A stretch of DNA of 64,000 nt from Solicoccozyma terricola (GCA_001600875.1 BCLD01000001.1:1999452-2063451), one strand, 5' to 3'; counted from the stretch's first letter, positions 13,498-25,003 are shown. Made by a program: numbers and translations. The notes: generated by a model from the sequence alone, not told the origin.

Positions 13498-14969
13498 TCA
13501 CAATCCAACTCCCAATCCGTCTCCTTTGCTTCCCCATGCTACGCAGTAATGGTCCAGTACAAGCTCCAGCTCCTCTACCTCGTCAAGCGGCTCCAGTTTG
13601 GATATTCTGGCGCAGAGAAGGTGGAATCCAATCAGCATTACTAGGCTACGACCATGGCCCCAGTGTTTGGTCCAGTTGTCTTACCTTTCGAGCTCAGACG
13701 TAGGTACCACATCCTTCCTGATTGCCTTCAAGCTCTTTCCACCGCATTTTTCAAATCCAGCTGCTAGGAATCGTCGTGCTTGAGCAGCTGGAGAAGAGAA
13801 TGTAGCTCCTGGGAGGGGTATCCCACGGGACTAAACCAAAAGTAGCCAGAGTCTATCAACATCCTCCTGCACTCCAGACGGAATTAGGAACATGACATAC
13901 CTGAAGATTACTACGCATGACCCTCCCAAATGAATCGCTGCGTAGAGGAGAGGTCTTCAGTAGTCCATGCAACAAATCCCACAATTATCAATCTTCCTCA
14001 CTCCAAGCCACACATCTCATAAATCACTCCCCCAACCTTCTCAAACTTCTTCGCAAACCAATTCAACACCTCTGCACTTTCTTCCGGATTCATATAACAG
14101 AAAACACACTCCGCCAAGACTAGAGTAGGAATCGACGTATCTACATACGGTAGTATGATATCGAGTGTTGAGGTGTCATTCGCGCAGTCTCGTAGATCGA
14201 TAGGTATAAGTGCATATGTCGAAGTTTCAAGCTGGGTACCACCCTTGGAGATCTTTGGTTTTCCTCCAACAAGGTCGACAGTGGGACCACCAGGAAAGCT
14301 TTCTGAAGACTTTGCAAGTGTAGATGAGAGTTTTTGGTTCGTTGAGATACGTCGAGCCTTGAGCGATGACATGGTTGGGAAATCCAGTTCGATATACCTT
14401 CGAATGAGACTTGGGTCTCGATCCTATTTATCGGTCCCTCATCAGCTTGATATTCCAAACACCAATTTGTAACACGCCAACATCACACTTACCGCTATTC
14501 TCCAGAATCTAGTATCACTACCTGCACCCAAACTGATAATCTGTCTACCTTGTCCTTTCCTAGTTTCATCTCCTCCAGTCGCTAGAAAATTCTCTACAAT
14601 CTGATCGATAGCCCATGTTCTATGATGTGTACCAACGTTGATCAGAGGAGCTCGACGAGAGGTACTTCCGAAGCGATGTTTGGAGACAAGGGACGCGTAG
14701 GGGTCAGTTATGTAGCCGAGTTGGACGGCGGAGCTTGTGAATTGTAATCGAGGAGACGGGTACACCCTATCAGCATAAAACTGGGAAGATGTGTCCTACA
14801 AAAATTCTACTAACAGCTTGCTACCGATTGCATCGTCATCTGTGCCTCGAATTGCCTCGTCGACGTCTGGCCCACCCGTCCGCGAGGGTCCCGCTTGAAG
14901 CCTGGTTGGAAGATCATCCTCCTCTGCGAACGGACGACGAAGAAGCGGTCCTTCGATGTTGGGATGCAT
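13498..14969 (-). CDS. PPM1: Leucine carboxyl methyltransferase 1 (PP2A methyltransferase)
   Basis: SAM-dependent enzyme that methylates the C-terminal leucine of the PP2A catalytic subunit, which favours binding of B-type subunits. N-terminal exon MHPNIEGPLLRRPF, then YPSPRLQFTSSAVQLGYITD, GTHHRTWAIDQIVENFL, the SAM-binding IISLGAGSDTRFWR, ELDFPTMSSLKARRI, LAECVFCYMNPEESAEVLNW and IYEMCGLED. The C-terminal exons give SFGRVMRSNLQ, a segment beginning SRGIPLPGA, and ISKLEPLDEVEELELVLDHY followed by CVAWGSKGD. All match the family, whose usual length is about 330-380 residues. Start at 14969; an in-frame ATG at 15002 is possible. It is divergent from NDUFA6 with 200 bp between start codons. CDC55, encoding a subunit whose assembly this enzyme controls, is 12 kb away. 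Confidence 0.94.
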
Positions 14970-15169
14970 GATGGATGGATTATTGACCCAGCTTGGGCAC
15001 AACAGCTGATAAGTTGGTGCAGAAAGGGAAAGCTGGCCGGCGGCGATGACGAATCACGTCCATCGTGAGACCTCTCATCTCTCACATCTCACTCAAACGA
15101 TCAAGAGCTCGTCCTTCACCCGGGCCCGTCCTCACTCTCTCTCTCACTCCCACCACCACATCCTCCATC
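14970..15169. promoter_or_regulatory. Shared divergent promoter PPM1 / NDUFA6
   Basis: 200 bp separate the two start codons, so both promoters and 5' leaders must overlap or abut. The NDUFA6 side has a pyrimidine-rich leader (ctctctctcactccc) typical of housekeeping fungal genes. I see no TATA box. Confidence 0.5.
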
Positions 15170-15994
15170 ATGACCACCATCCCAGCCCGTCTGGCGACCA
15201 TGTCGACCACCTCCAGCTCTCTTGCCGAGGCCCGAAAGCGAAGCTTGAAGCTCTACCGGGACTGGTATAGATCGGTGGGTATCTCGCTACATCTCCCCCC
15301 CATCTCCCCAATCTACATCTGTAACACGCTGACACGCTAACATCTCACACCACCCCCCCCCCCCCCTCTTCCACAGGCTCCCCAGATCGTAGCTCTCTAC
15401 GCACTCAACGTCTCTCCGTCGATGATTCGAATGAAGAAAAGAGCAGACTTTGAGAAATATAGACATATTTCGGATTTGAGTGTTATTGATTTATTGCTCT
15501 TCAAGTCACGGCAAGATTATCAGGAGACGATGAATTGTTGGAAGCAAGAGGTGAGTGGAACGGGGACTTCGATGACGGGAGTTGCAGGAAGAGAGGATAT
15601 TTGAAGAGCCAGATGGTAGTTGCAACTGCGAATGTCCAAACCTCCATACTGATCCCGTCTTTTTCTTTTCCTCCCCCTTTTAGCCACACATGATGCACTG
15701 GTTCAAGGAATACGAAGTGAGTAATCCCCTCGACGCACTGGTTTCTTCTCCAGCTAACTTGCAATTTGCGCTCTACAGGATCCTCGTGAGCATCCTTCCA
15801 GGGGGTTTCTTTCGACTCTGGCTCCCTTAGACTGACTCTGCCATTGACCCTCACCTCCAGCTACTCCTCAAACTTTCCTAGAGAAGGTAGATGATTGTCT
15901 CCGCTTCTTGTTCCTTCATAGTGCTGATCCATTGCTCAACGGGTTCCAGTTCTACAATGGGCGAGACGAGCCGAAAGCCATCGACGCTTCGTAG
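15170..15994 (+). CDS. NDUFA6: NADH dehydrogenase complex I LYR subunit (NDUFA6/B14 type)
   Basis: Accessory subunit of mitochondrial complex I that carries the acyl carrier protein at the peripheral/membrane arm junction. The protein is 129 aa, as expected for the family. Near the N-terminus it shows the LYR-type motif (RSLKLYRDWYRSAP) and downstream NVSPSMIRMKKRADFEKY, DLLLFKSRQDYQET and MMHWFKEYEDPP. Exons: 15170-15274, 15377-15550, 15684-15716, 15779-15785, 15861-15886, 15950-15994, total 390 nt in frame. The fourth exon is a 7-nt microexon (gatcctc) supplying the Asp-Pro part of EYEDPPTPQTFLEKF. Its presence implies that the fungus has a proton-pumping complex I. It converges with the peptidase gene at 16222. 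Confidence 0.93.
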
Positions 15995-16221
15995 TCTTCG
16001 TTCTGGGTTGATGTTGTACTACGAGGGAGTCGGTGATGACATTGCATGAATACGAAGCATTGGGGATGTGAATTCATTTGAGCCATTGCAAGTGTATCCG
16101 CCGAGCGATGCAGGTGCTTATATTTCATCCATTTCAACTTTATACAACCGACCGACCTGAACCAAGAAATGAAAACAACATCACTTCATCTTTGGCGAGT
16201 TCCTTGAACATATCCCTCCTC

Positions 16222-18212
16222 CTACTTGGCCAATGCACCCATCGGGTCCCAAGCAGGCAAAATCTCTGCCTTGCCAGACTCGAGAATCTCCACGTACTTG
16301 TGGGCAGACAGCTTCTTAGGGATCACAACTTGATAGGTGTACTCGTTGAACCAGTCTGCGGTCATCATGAACCACTGGGAAAAGGCGTACATTGTCAGTT
16401 CTCGTTGTACAGCCCCCAGAGGCTTTCCAAACTCACCCCCTTCTGACCACTGGCTTCAGACCAACTGTTCTCCACCTTGTACCTTACGGCCTTGCCCTTG
16501 TCATCGACGTGAACAGCGGTGATCACCATAGCGTGTGTCATGGCGCTAGCGGCAGTTTGCTACTCAATGCCGTTCAGTCAGTGGTGGCTGTTTGCAGGTA
16601 TGTAAAACGTAAGAGCCAACTCACCAGTCGCTCGGTCTTGGTCATACCAAGCTTGGTACCGAAAGCCAACTCGTAGTCATATGCCTTGGTATCCATAACA
16701 CCGCTGTCCCGGACGAGGAAGGCACCGACATCACACCCGAAAAAGACGGGCTGATCGGCCTTGATGCACTCGATGACAGCTTCCTCCAATGCCTTGGCAG
16801 GAGCATTGACGTCTTTGTAGTCACCATGTTAGTTTCATGCTCTGCACTTCATCCTGCCGTCACACTGTACTCACATTGCACCGGCCTGGCACCCCATACG
16901 TTACCCAGCCTATTGACAGTGTACAACGTATCGTACTTGTTCCTCGGATCATTGATCAATGAGAAGCAATCACCGGCCAAGTGAGGACCAGTGTACTTCT
17001 GATAGATCTCAGTGGGACTGATCTCCATCTTGCAGAACTTCCCATCCCGATCGTAATACTCCCACGACAGCTTCTTGTCTGCCTTCGGTGGCGTTCCAAG
17101 ACAGATGCAAAGTATGTCGTAGACTGATTTCATCATCTCGTCTTTACGACGACGCATGACATCAACGGCTTGGACAGAGGATAACTTGTCTGTGTTCAGG
17201 GAAGACTTCAGAGCCCGGAGCTCGCAGTTGTATTCTCGGAGCTTCATGACGAGAAGGTGGTCCATCTTGGCGGATGAAGAGGAGGAGAATGATTCGGGGT
17301 ATAATGTTTGCGGGACGCAGCCGTATTTCTGTGCCAAAGGGTTGGATCAGCGATTTGTGTCTTGGTTGCAGAGGTGTAGATCTGATGCTCACCTCGAGCA
17401 AGTTGACGGCCATATCGAATTGACCACCATCGCTAATTGGGTCACCATTGATATGCCAAACAAGACGACTGTCCATTGGTTCGTCAACGAGGTCGATCAT
17501 ATTCTCCAGGTAGTAGTTACACCGTCTGGCCGCGCCGAGAAACGTCAGTATCGCGGGTTGTTGCATCGAGCAACAAAGAGCACTCACTCGAGCTTGTCGT
17601 AAAAGAAGAGATACGATTGGGAAAGTTGGAAATCACCCAAGTTCAGCTTAGAGATGATCCTGTATCGCAAGACATTGGCTGTTGGAGGTAATGAAGGTCA
17701 TGAATCAAGAGGGATGAGATCGGTACAGATCGGCAGACGATTCTAAACTCACTCGTTGCAAATAACCAACATCTTCCCGAGCTTTTCTGATTTGTCACTG
17801 GACCAGGATAGGCCCCCTTCTTATCCTTGCCGTCACTACCCTTGATGCCCTTCAACTCAAGGTTGAAAACCTGCTGATCGGCAATCTGGGAAGCTCGAGT
17901 GACCAGCGTCTGAGTAGGGTCTGCATTGGTGAGCAACAGTTGGCTGAGTTTGAGAGTGGGGGTCTGAAACGCAGTGATGAGTCTCCCCAAACTTCCATGG
18001 TCATCATAATGATATCAACGCACCTCATCAAAGTCTGCTTGCCACTGAGACAGCTTGCTAGGAGTCAGGGAAGGGGTGGTTGATTGACTCGAAGCAGTCA
18101 GTCTCTGAGCGGTGGATTGCATCGCATTGCGGCGAGAGAACGTGGGTTTCTCGTCGACGAAAGCGTCAGAAGGCTCGTCCGCAGGTGCGTTCTTGGAAAC
18201 TTGGGAGCCCAT
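16222..18212 (-). CDS. BLH1: Bleomycin hydrolase-type cysteine peptidase (C1B)
   Basis: Self-compartmentalised papain-fold aminopeptidase; family members hydrolyse bleomycin and homocysteine thiolactone. The catalytic cysteine is in SSGRCWLFA, the histidine in [15 protein letters not shown] and the asparagine in [13 protein letters not shown]. Other family blocks are [24 protein letters not shown] and [12 protein letters not shown]. The C-terminus WDPMGALAK is identical in pattern to the yeast enzyme; its terminal residues act inside the active site to limit cleavage to single residues. The N-terminus MGSQVSKN has Gly2, Ser6 and Lys7, the pattern of an N-myristoylation signal, followed by a Ser/Thr-rich stretch of about 60 residues absent from the core enzyme. 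A TATA-like element lies about 50 bp upstream. Confidence 0.94.
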
Positions 18213-18260
18213 GTTATATGTGTGTGTAGGAGACGCAAGCCCTGCTCTGCGCTGTTTGGC

Positions 18261-18269
18261 CTTATATAT
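18261..18269 (-). promoter_or_regulatory. Candidate TATA box of BLH1
   Basis: On the minus strand the sequence reads GATATATAAGG, about 50 bp upstream of the BLH1 ATG. The spacing is short for a fungal gene, but a compact leader is plausible. Confidence 0.4.
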
Positions 18270-18463
18270 CATCGACAGACCACTTGGCGGGGCAACCACG
18301 CTGGCCTTTGATAACGACGGGGTAGGCCGAATCCACTTTAACCGCGAATCGCCACCCGGGTGGCAAAATATCACCACAGCGATCGTATCATCATCTTCGA
18401 TCATGGAATCGTACAACAAAAGATCTAATAGTTCTCAACGTGCTTTGTTCACCGGCGCTTCTA

Positions 18464-20695
18464 TTAAGATGACCACAAACATTGACCTGCACATTTTGCA
18501 AGAGTCAACGAGATGCACGATCATGCACTTTACGTTTGACTCACCTGGTCGCATCGCGCAGTACTGAGGCTGAATAGCCATCGAATCCACGCCTTTCGCT
18601 CTGAGTCGATAGTCGATGTCGTTCATACGGCCCAGGGCAAGCTCGGCGTCTGTGAAGCGGGGAGATCGTCAACGCTGACACTTCTGATTCTGTCCGACTC
18701 TCCGGCTGCTCACCCAAAGGGTAGGAGCCAGGCTCGGCACCCGTCCACCAAAGCTCGGCAGCTGCAGCGGCCCTTGGCCAGATCCTTCCGTCCAAACCGC
18801 TCTCTGATGTCCCCTCAGTCCAAAGGAACACTTGACCGCCAAGGACGAAGGGCTGCTGAGCGGTTGTCACATTACCCCCTAGGAAAGGGTCGAAGCTGTG
18901 GGTTAAACAGGGTTAAACAGCTGTCAGCACGGCGAACCCCGTAATTATACCCCTATCATTCACGTATAAATCTGGTCCCAACTTTTCGTGGGATCGCACC
19001 ATGTTTTCCTCGTAGCGATGACAGTCTGAGAATTGCCATTCTCCGGCATCCAGTTCCCGCTCCCACAATCGAGGTAGAAGTGTTCCGAGGAACCGTGAAC
19101 AATTCGGTTCCCCTTTTCGAGGACTGGCTTTACGTAAGACACGCCCCATGGGATAATAATGGTTTCTTTGGAAATATTCATGTGGCTGTTGATCGAGGTC
19201 TCATTGCTCATATCAAGAGAAGGAACAATGATCTCGTGCCATCCAATGGGAGTCTTGTTCACATTCGAGATAGTACTTTGAATGCCAGCAACGAAGGTAC
19301 TATATGCACTCTGGAGGGTGAGATTTCGAGTTTCGAGATCCGCTTGGGTAACGTTGTCTTGTTCCTAATGAGAGGGGCAAATTGGTCAGCGAACATTGAT
19401 TCGATCGTTTCAGGTCACTCACGTAACACGCGGCATTCGGCTCATCACCCCCTTGGTGCATATAGGAGCTCTTCACGTTCGTCATCAACGCCTTAAACAG
19501 GCCGCTCGTGAAATCCTGCGTAGCAACATCCAATCTGAGCTGACCCGCTGGAGGTTCCTTGGAATAGTTAGCCCATGGAGATTTATGGAAGCAAGCCACG
19601 TGTTCCGGATGAGACTCTCCGATTGCAGCGGAATGAGCTGGGACATCGAGCTCGATGACAACGTCGATACCAAGTGGACCGGCATAGTCAACGACTGTCT
19701 TAATGTCGTCTTCGCTGTATTGCATTGACGGGGAGTAGGCAGCCTTTTCAGCTAGCTCAGGGTAGGCGGCGAGATGGAGTGGGAAGGACTGGGAGTCGAC
19801 AATGTGCCCTGTCCAGAGTTGACCGTTACCGTTAATATCTGGAGAATAAGCATGCTCAAAGTCACTTACAGTGGAAAGTGTTCAACTTGACAAATGACAT
19901 GGCTTCCAATGTCTACCATCGTCATTCGTGGTGTCAGTCACGCAGCCTTTGAGCAAAGGAAAATATGTCTTACCCTTTGAATCGCCGGTATTGAGATATA
20001 GTTCCTCGCAGTATCCAACATCAATCCTCGCCACGCAAATCTCGGTTTATCTTCGATAGTTACTTCTCCGGTGATGGAGAATAATTTGTTACCGCATGGC
20101 GTCTGTTTTTTTTTTTCATAAAACTGTCAACTTCCTGGAACATAACCCCACAGACCACCTCTCTCACATTTTCAGGACACTTATAGAACAACTGCTCGAA
20201 CGTGGTCAGACCCCTCAACAAACCTAATGAGGTGTTGGCGTTCAAAATTACAGCACCGGAAGGTGGGATTTTCAAGCTATAGCTCTCATCCCTCTTGTCG
20301 ACCGGCTTCACAGCTTCTTCGGCAATGGAGAGAGACGTATTTTGAAGAACAGTGAGCCTGATCTCCTTCAAGGTGTTGCCATTATTCGGGGCGAAAGAAA
20401 ATTCCGCACCCTGTTTAGGAGATAGATAGTGATGGGTGAAGGACTTCAACGTCGCATTTAAGCGGCCAACAGCCTGAAGGACATCGGGTTGAAGGACCGA
20501 GTCGTTAAAGGTATAGAAGGTATCGGGATCGAGGAAGGAAATAATTGGTTGCTCAGTGACGCCTGAGGCATTGTTGGATGGGAGGTTAAGAGGTAGGGGG
20601 ACAACGGCGTTGACGGATGCGAACGGGGTTAATACCGCCATCGCCAAGGTGAGGATTGACATCGAAACCATATTGTGAGAGAGAGAGCTTGTCAC
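18464..20695 (-). CDS. Secreted beta-N-acetylhexosaminidase (GH20)
   Basis: Releases terminal N-acetylglucosamine from chitin oligomers and glycoproteins. The N-terminus has a hydrophobic signal sequence (MSILTLAMAVLTPFASVNA), then a GH20b-like domain (LRLTV-type strand, ILNANTSLGLLRGLTTFEQL), then the barrel start FAWRGLMLDTARNYI. The catalytic Asp-Glu pair is in YMHQGGDEPN, and IDVVIELDVPAHS is the substrate-side strand. Later blocks include GWHEIIVP, FLDCGSGNWMP-like sequence and GGQVFLWTEGTSESGLDGRI. Several NxS/T sites fit secretion. The C-terminus is QYCAMRPGQCLWSS, reached through a last intron (donor gtgagtcaaacg); without that splice the frame would run on. Nutrient or chitin-signal regulation is likely for such genes but not shown here. 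Confidence 0.92.
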
Positions 20696-21402
20696 CGTGA
20701 AGCAGTTGGGGAGGGGTAATGTTGTAGCGGTACTGTGGGATAGAAGCGAAAGTCTGGTTTGCTTGAGGTACGTTCAGCAGGAATGCAGTGTTTGTTTGCT
20801 TAGTGTGAAGATGGGAAACCTGTCCCGGAACCTATATCGCCGACGGTAAGTACTTGCCTGGGGACAGGTAGCACAGACACGAGCGTTGACAAAAAGGGAA
20901 GGGCGAAAGCGAATGTTAGAGCTGTTGGACTCGAATGGTTGGAGTCGAAGTTGCAGGTACGACGGCGCGGCGAATGAGCTGCTCCCAAGTACGTTGATGT
21001 GAAGTGATAATGAACGTTGCAAGTTGACGATGAGGCCGAATCCTTGTTTTCTAAACTAAGTGACGTTGGCGGATCGAACTAAAATGGTAGTATGTTTGAA
21101 GACAGTAGTGTGGGAGTGGTCGCCAACTGGGCACGCTGTCGCCTTATATAGGGGTTTCTGCCCAGATCCTTTAATCAGGCTGAAGCAGATTTACGACCCT
21201 TGCAACACATGTAGCGCCCCCGCATCAAAGGATGACCATGATATCCGGTGTTTTGGGATGAACGTATGAGCCCTGGTGTGTGACATGGCCTACAAAAGAG
21301 GGATAACCATGACACTCGAGATGAAACCTAGCGATGTCAATCCCACGTGGCATTCAGGGACGAGGGTAGTAACCTATCCACCACCACCGACCCGACGATC
21401 CC
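20696..21402. promoter_or_regulatory. Hexosaminidase promoter and leader, ORP 3' UTR
   Basis: About 700 bp. On the minus strand a TATA-like TATATAAGG occurs at 21142-21150, about 450 bp before the hexosaminidase start, which would imply a long leader or a 5' UTR intron. The minus-strand ORF at 20774-21022 lies inside this putative leader and has no conserved features. Half of the region towards 21400 is expected to be 3' UTR of the oxysterol-binding protein gene. Confidence 0.4.
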
Positions 21403-24400
21403 CTAGTACACAAAGCAATCCGCCGCTTTCTCCTGCAACGTTCCATCCTCCCTCGCTTCCCAATACCCTCCCGCATATTCCCAGTCGTCCGTGGGCTCAT
21501 CCATGCCACTGCCATGTTTGACCTTGAACCATCGGGGCTCGAATGCCCTATTTTCCGCCTTCCTTGCCCTCTGTTGGGCCTCTAGAGCGTGTTTGATTCG
21601 CTCGGCATCGTCGAAACGACCATGTTCCAGCGCTCGTTGATCTGGTCGAAGGCGGGAATCGGAAGGTGGCAGGATCTCCTCAAGATCAGGAGTAAGATCG
21701 TTGAGCTCGATGCCAAATTTTGTGAAGCCGTAAGCGCGACCTGGGTTTGTGGGCCAAGGCGTGACTTCCCAGATTGGTTGCGACGTGGCGGTCGGGGATC
21801 CGACCTTCAGGCCTAGTCGAGCGTCACAGACTCCTTCTAGCCATCCCAACGGATTGTGATTGGCATCGTAGATGACGCCGGCCACGCGATTGCGGCTTGA
21901 AGCCCCCCCGCCCCAAGTCCCCGGCTGGAAGGTTACTACGCAAACCTCTCCGGTCGTCTCATTGGTCAGTCTGAGTTCGCCGAGGGTTTCCAAATACTTG
22001 ACGCTGCCCATCAAATTGCGGAGGTAGCTAGGGGGCTTAGTGCTGTGTGCCATAGGAATAAGTTGTACGATCTTTCACACACAAAGCGTGCCCCCACTCA
22101 CTAAGAAAAGCGCTCTCCGTCATCAAAGACAATGTGGTGATAACCGACGGGAAGCATCTCCAGGCTTAAGCCAGACAGCTTATTTTTGGCACCAGACGTA
22201 CACCAATACGTCCAACCATCACCATCAGCGCGACCAGCGAGCTTCGGTGGAGTATGCACGACTTTCTCTGCGATGAAGCGGAAGCCTGGGAAGAGGCAGA
22301 GTGTGAGTAGTACGCGGGAATTTGCAATCCCAATTCCAGCTTACCTAGGTCTTCACGAACGAGCTCATAGGTCTCTCCCATGATCGGATTGAAAGGTTTA
22401 CGAGTCGTACGGTATTTGGCGTTGGCGTATTGTGACACCGCGAATGCAGCTACGTACGCCATGCGTTTCACCGAGTCCGGGGTTTTGGCGGCTCTACGAG
22501 AGGAGGGGGAAGGTAAGCCCAAATTAGGAAGGAATGACTACAACGCCATTTGCTCACTTTGTCAACAAACTGGCATACTCTACAGTCTCTGCTAATCGTT
22601 GGAGTAGCGAGATGGGCTCGTTGAAAGAGACGTCGACGGATATTGAAGCAAAGTCTTTGCCAATGTTCTTCTTCATAAGACCCAGTAGACTAGGCTCGAC
22701 GGCCGGAGTAGGTGCTGGGAGTGCCTTCCGACGTTGAACCAACGCGGTAGATCTCGGTGCCAACAGAGTGGCCATCGAGTCGCTCCGCTTCCTGATTTCC
22801 TCGTCGGAGGCTTGACGAAGGACGGTGGAAGGTGAAGGACCGGCTACTGTCATCTCTGACATCGAATCGTTCAACCAGATCCCTTCCTCTAGAGGTGACA
22901 TCGGCGCGAGTAGAGCAGAATTCGTCCATGCTGCCTGGACCTGGCCATCAAGCTGGTGCTCGATGTCTGGATCGATCTCCGCATCAAAGTACAGACTGGC
23001 AACGTCGGAGAAGAGGGAAGTCACCGATGCTCGATGAGCGTGGTAGCTAGGTCGGTCGGGGGAGTGAGGGTTACGTGGGGTCGGGACGAAAGATGAGTGT
23101 TCTGGCGGATATGAGGTAGTGAAATTCGGTGCAGGGAGATGATTCGTAGGAGAGCGAGATCTAGAGCGTAAAGCCTGTCCATTCAATCGATTCGGGGAGA
23201 TAGATCCGTTCGACATGGTCTCTTGTGAGTGTTCACTAGACGACGACTCGGTCGTGGCGCCACCTTTCTTCTCCTCTCCGCGTGGGTAATCCGATCTGTC
23301 TGAGACTCTGCTGGTGCGTGCCACGCTGAGGGTGAATGGAAGAAGTGACATCAACGTGCGGTGATGCATTCGGAGGTTTGTGAGCTGAGAATCTAGGCTG
23401 TCCATGAGAGCGAGAGGAGACTGCGAGCTGCTGATGTAACGAGCGGATAGGTCGCTCGGTCTAGGAGCCGGCAAGACGAAAGTATTGCCTGTTGTATTTG
23501 TATTTGCTGATGGTCTAGGTGTGTGTGCGGAGGATGGTGGCGCTATCGAGTGTATGGAGTGAAAGGACAGGGAAGTGGAGCTAGATCGACTGGATAAGTT
23601 ATCCGTTGGGATACCAGTCGGTGGTACGGTGTGCGTAGATGATTTAACTGGCGATGTGACCGAGCGTTTCGTGGAGGCTGCTCGGGTAATTTGACGGTCA
23701 GTCTGAGAACTCGCGTGCGACAGGAATGCACCGGACTATAACCCACACTTCTTTCCGAACCAACTGGATATCCCCGCTCGCTTCTTGTGTTCGTGATCCC
23801 CATCCTTTTTCATGGGCGATTTCGAATGTCCCAATCCGAGTCCTGACGTCTTGTGTTTGATGGTCTTTCCGTCCTTCATCTCAGACGGTACTCTGAGCGT
23901 CTCGCCGTCGGAGTAGGACGTTACCACAGCGAGATGAGAGGCATGGGTGGATTTTGGTCGTTGTGGGGAGACAGTCGCAGGCTGGCTAGTCCAAGCTTCC
24001 TGGCGACTCGAGAGTATATTCGGTGTTGAGTGATGACGTTCTAGTGGTATAAAGTTTCAGCTCGTGCGTATACGCTCCAGCAACGACGTCGAAACCTACT
24101 GCCACTAAAGAGATGCTTGCGAAGCTCATCGCCTTCCTCCTTCTTTAACTTTTTACTACGCTTACTCTTCTTGCTGGTTGGAGAGAGCATCGAGGACTCG
24201 GCGACATCCGCCTGACTATGATGATATCTACTCTGCCGTAGCAGGTGGACCGTAGTTTCCATGTCTCCGATGACCTGCAAACGACGAGGTAAAAGAAAGG
24301 GGTTTTCGGATGCAGAATCAGCTTGGATTTGTATGCCTACGAAGGGATTGAAGAGTACCCACAGCATTGATGGCTGCCAGCGGAGCCTCTAGCAGAGCTC

Positions 24401-24443
24401 TGGCTTCGCTGTCCATGCTGGACAGACTGGTGGTTGTTGCCAT
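21403..24443 (-). CDS. Oxysterol-binding protein homologue (ORP/OSH family)
   Basis: Lipid transfer protein moving sterol or phosphoinositide between membranes. The C-terminal ligand-binding domain is clear: [21 protein letters not shown], the [13 protein letters not shown] signature region, RHTPPK-like CIHHR equivalent ([18 protein letters not shown]), [19 protein letters not shown], and the tail [20 protein letters not shown] followed by RWFKVK. The N-terminal 400 or so residues are low complexity (Ser-rich, Lys-rich [11 protein letters not shown]) with no PH or ankyrin domain that I can recognise. Just before the lipid-binding domain is [10 protein letters not shown], which resembles an FFAT motif for binding ER VAP proteins. 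Start chosen at 24443 ([18 protein letters not shown]). The N-terminal exon structure is less certain than the C-terminal part. Confidence 0.9.
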
Positions 24444-24912
24444 ATTGATGCGTGTGCATGCATGCAGTCTTTAGGTGGGACGACGCGAAAGGAGTGCACC
24501 GCACCAGCAGTCCATACAACCTCGGACGACCTCGGTTGGTAAGTGTTGGTGTGCTCTCCGCGGCAAGGATGCAAGTGTCAGTCGAGTCGAATAGATGAAA
24601 TGGTTTGAGAGTCGATGTCCAACCTGATGGAATGCCGGTTAACGTTCACGAGTGGGACTATATGATGTGTTGTCAACTATTTGTGGGACGTCTCTATATT
24701 TTGCAACATTTGGGATTTTTGTTTATGCCGTTGTCCCGGGAGTGCCGACGGGGGAAATGGAATGAATGACCAGGAAAGGCTGACAAGACGGATCAAAGCG
24801 AGTAGCCGGGTGCAGGGATTAGACCCTCAGTCCCCCAAGCCAAGCGAAAACAACAGAGGAGAAGAGGGGGGGGAGGGGAGAGAAGGTGGGAGGGAGAATC
24901 GGCAAAAAGAAG
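24444..24912. other. Intergenic region, no gene seen
   Basis: Promoter of the ORP gene and downstream flank of the tRNA gene. It holds a purine-rich, G-rich patch at 24860-24895. No coding signal. Confidence 0.5.
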
Positions 24913-25003
24913 CTCTCTAACCCGGAATCGAACCGGGGTCACTCGCGAATAGCAGAGGAGACTCTTTGACAAGCGAGTATGATAACCACTACACTATTAA
25001 AGA
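24913..25003 (-). tRNA. tRNA-Asp(GTC) with intron
   Basis: On the minus strand a full cloverleaf can be drawn: acceptor TCTTTAA paired with TTAGAGA (one G-U), D arm GTGT-AGTGGTTA, anticodon stem CTCGC/GCGAG with loop TT-GTC-A, T arm CCCGG-TTCGATT-CCGGG, and discriminator G73 as expected for tRNA-Asp. A 19-nt intron (AAGAGTCTCCTCTGCTATT) follows the base after the anticodon, the canonical position. The mature length is 72 nt and no CCA is encoded. The internal A and B boxes serve as promoter. Confidence 0.93.

Noticed and set aside
13281..13703. 140-aa + strand open frame
   Set aside because: It is antisense to the last exons of PPM1, which match the family in the other strand.
20774..21022. 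82-aa minus-strand frame upstream of the hexosaminidase
   Set aside because: Sits in the expected 5' leader and shows no conserved residues; at most an upstream ORF.
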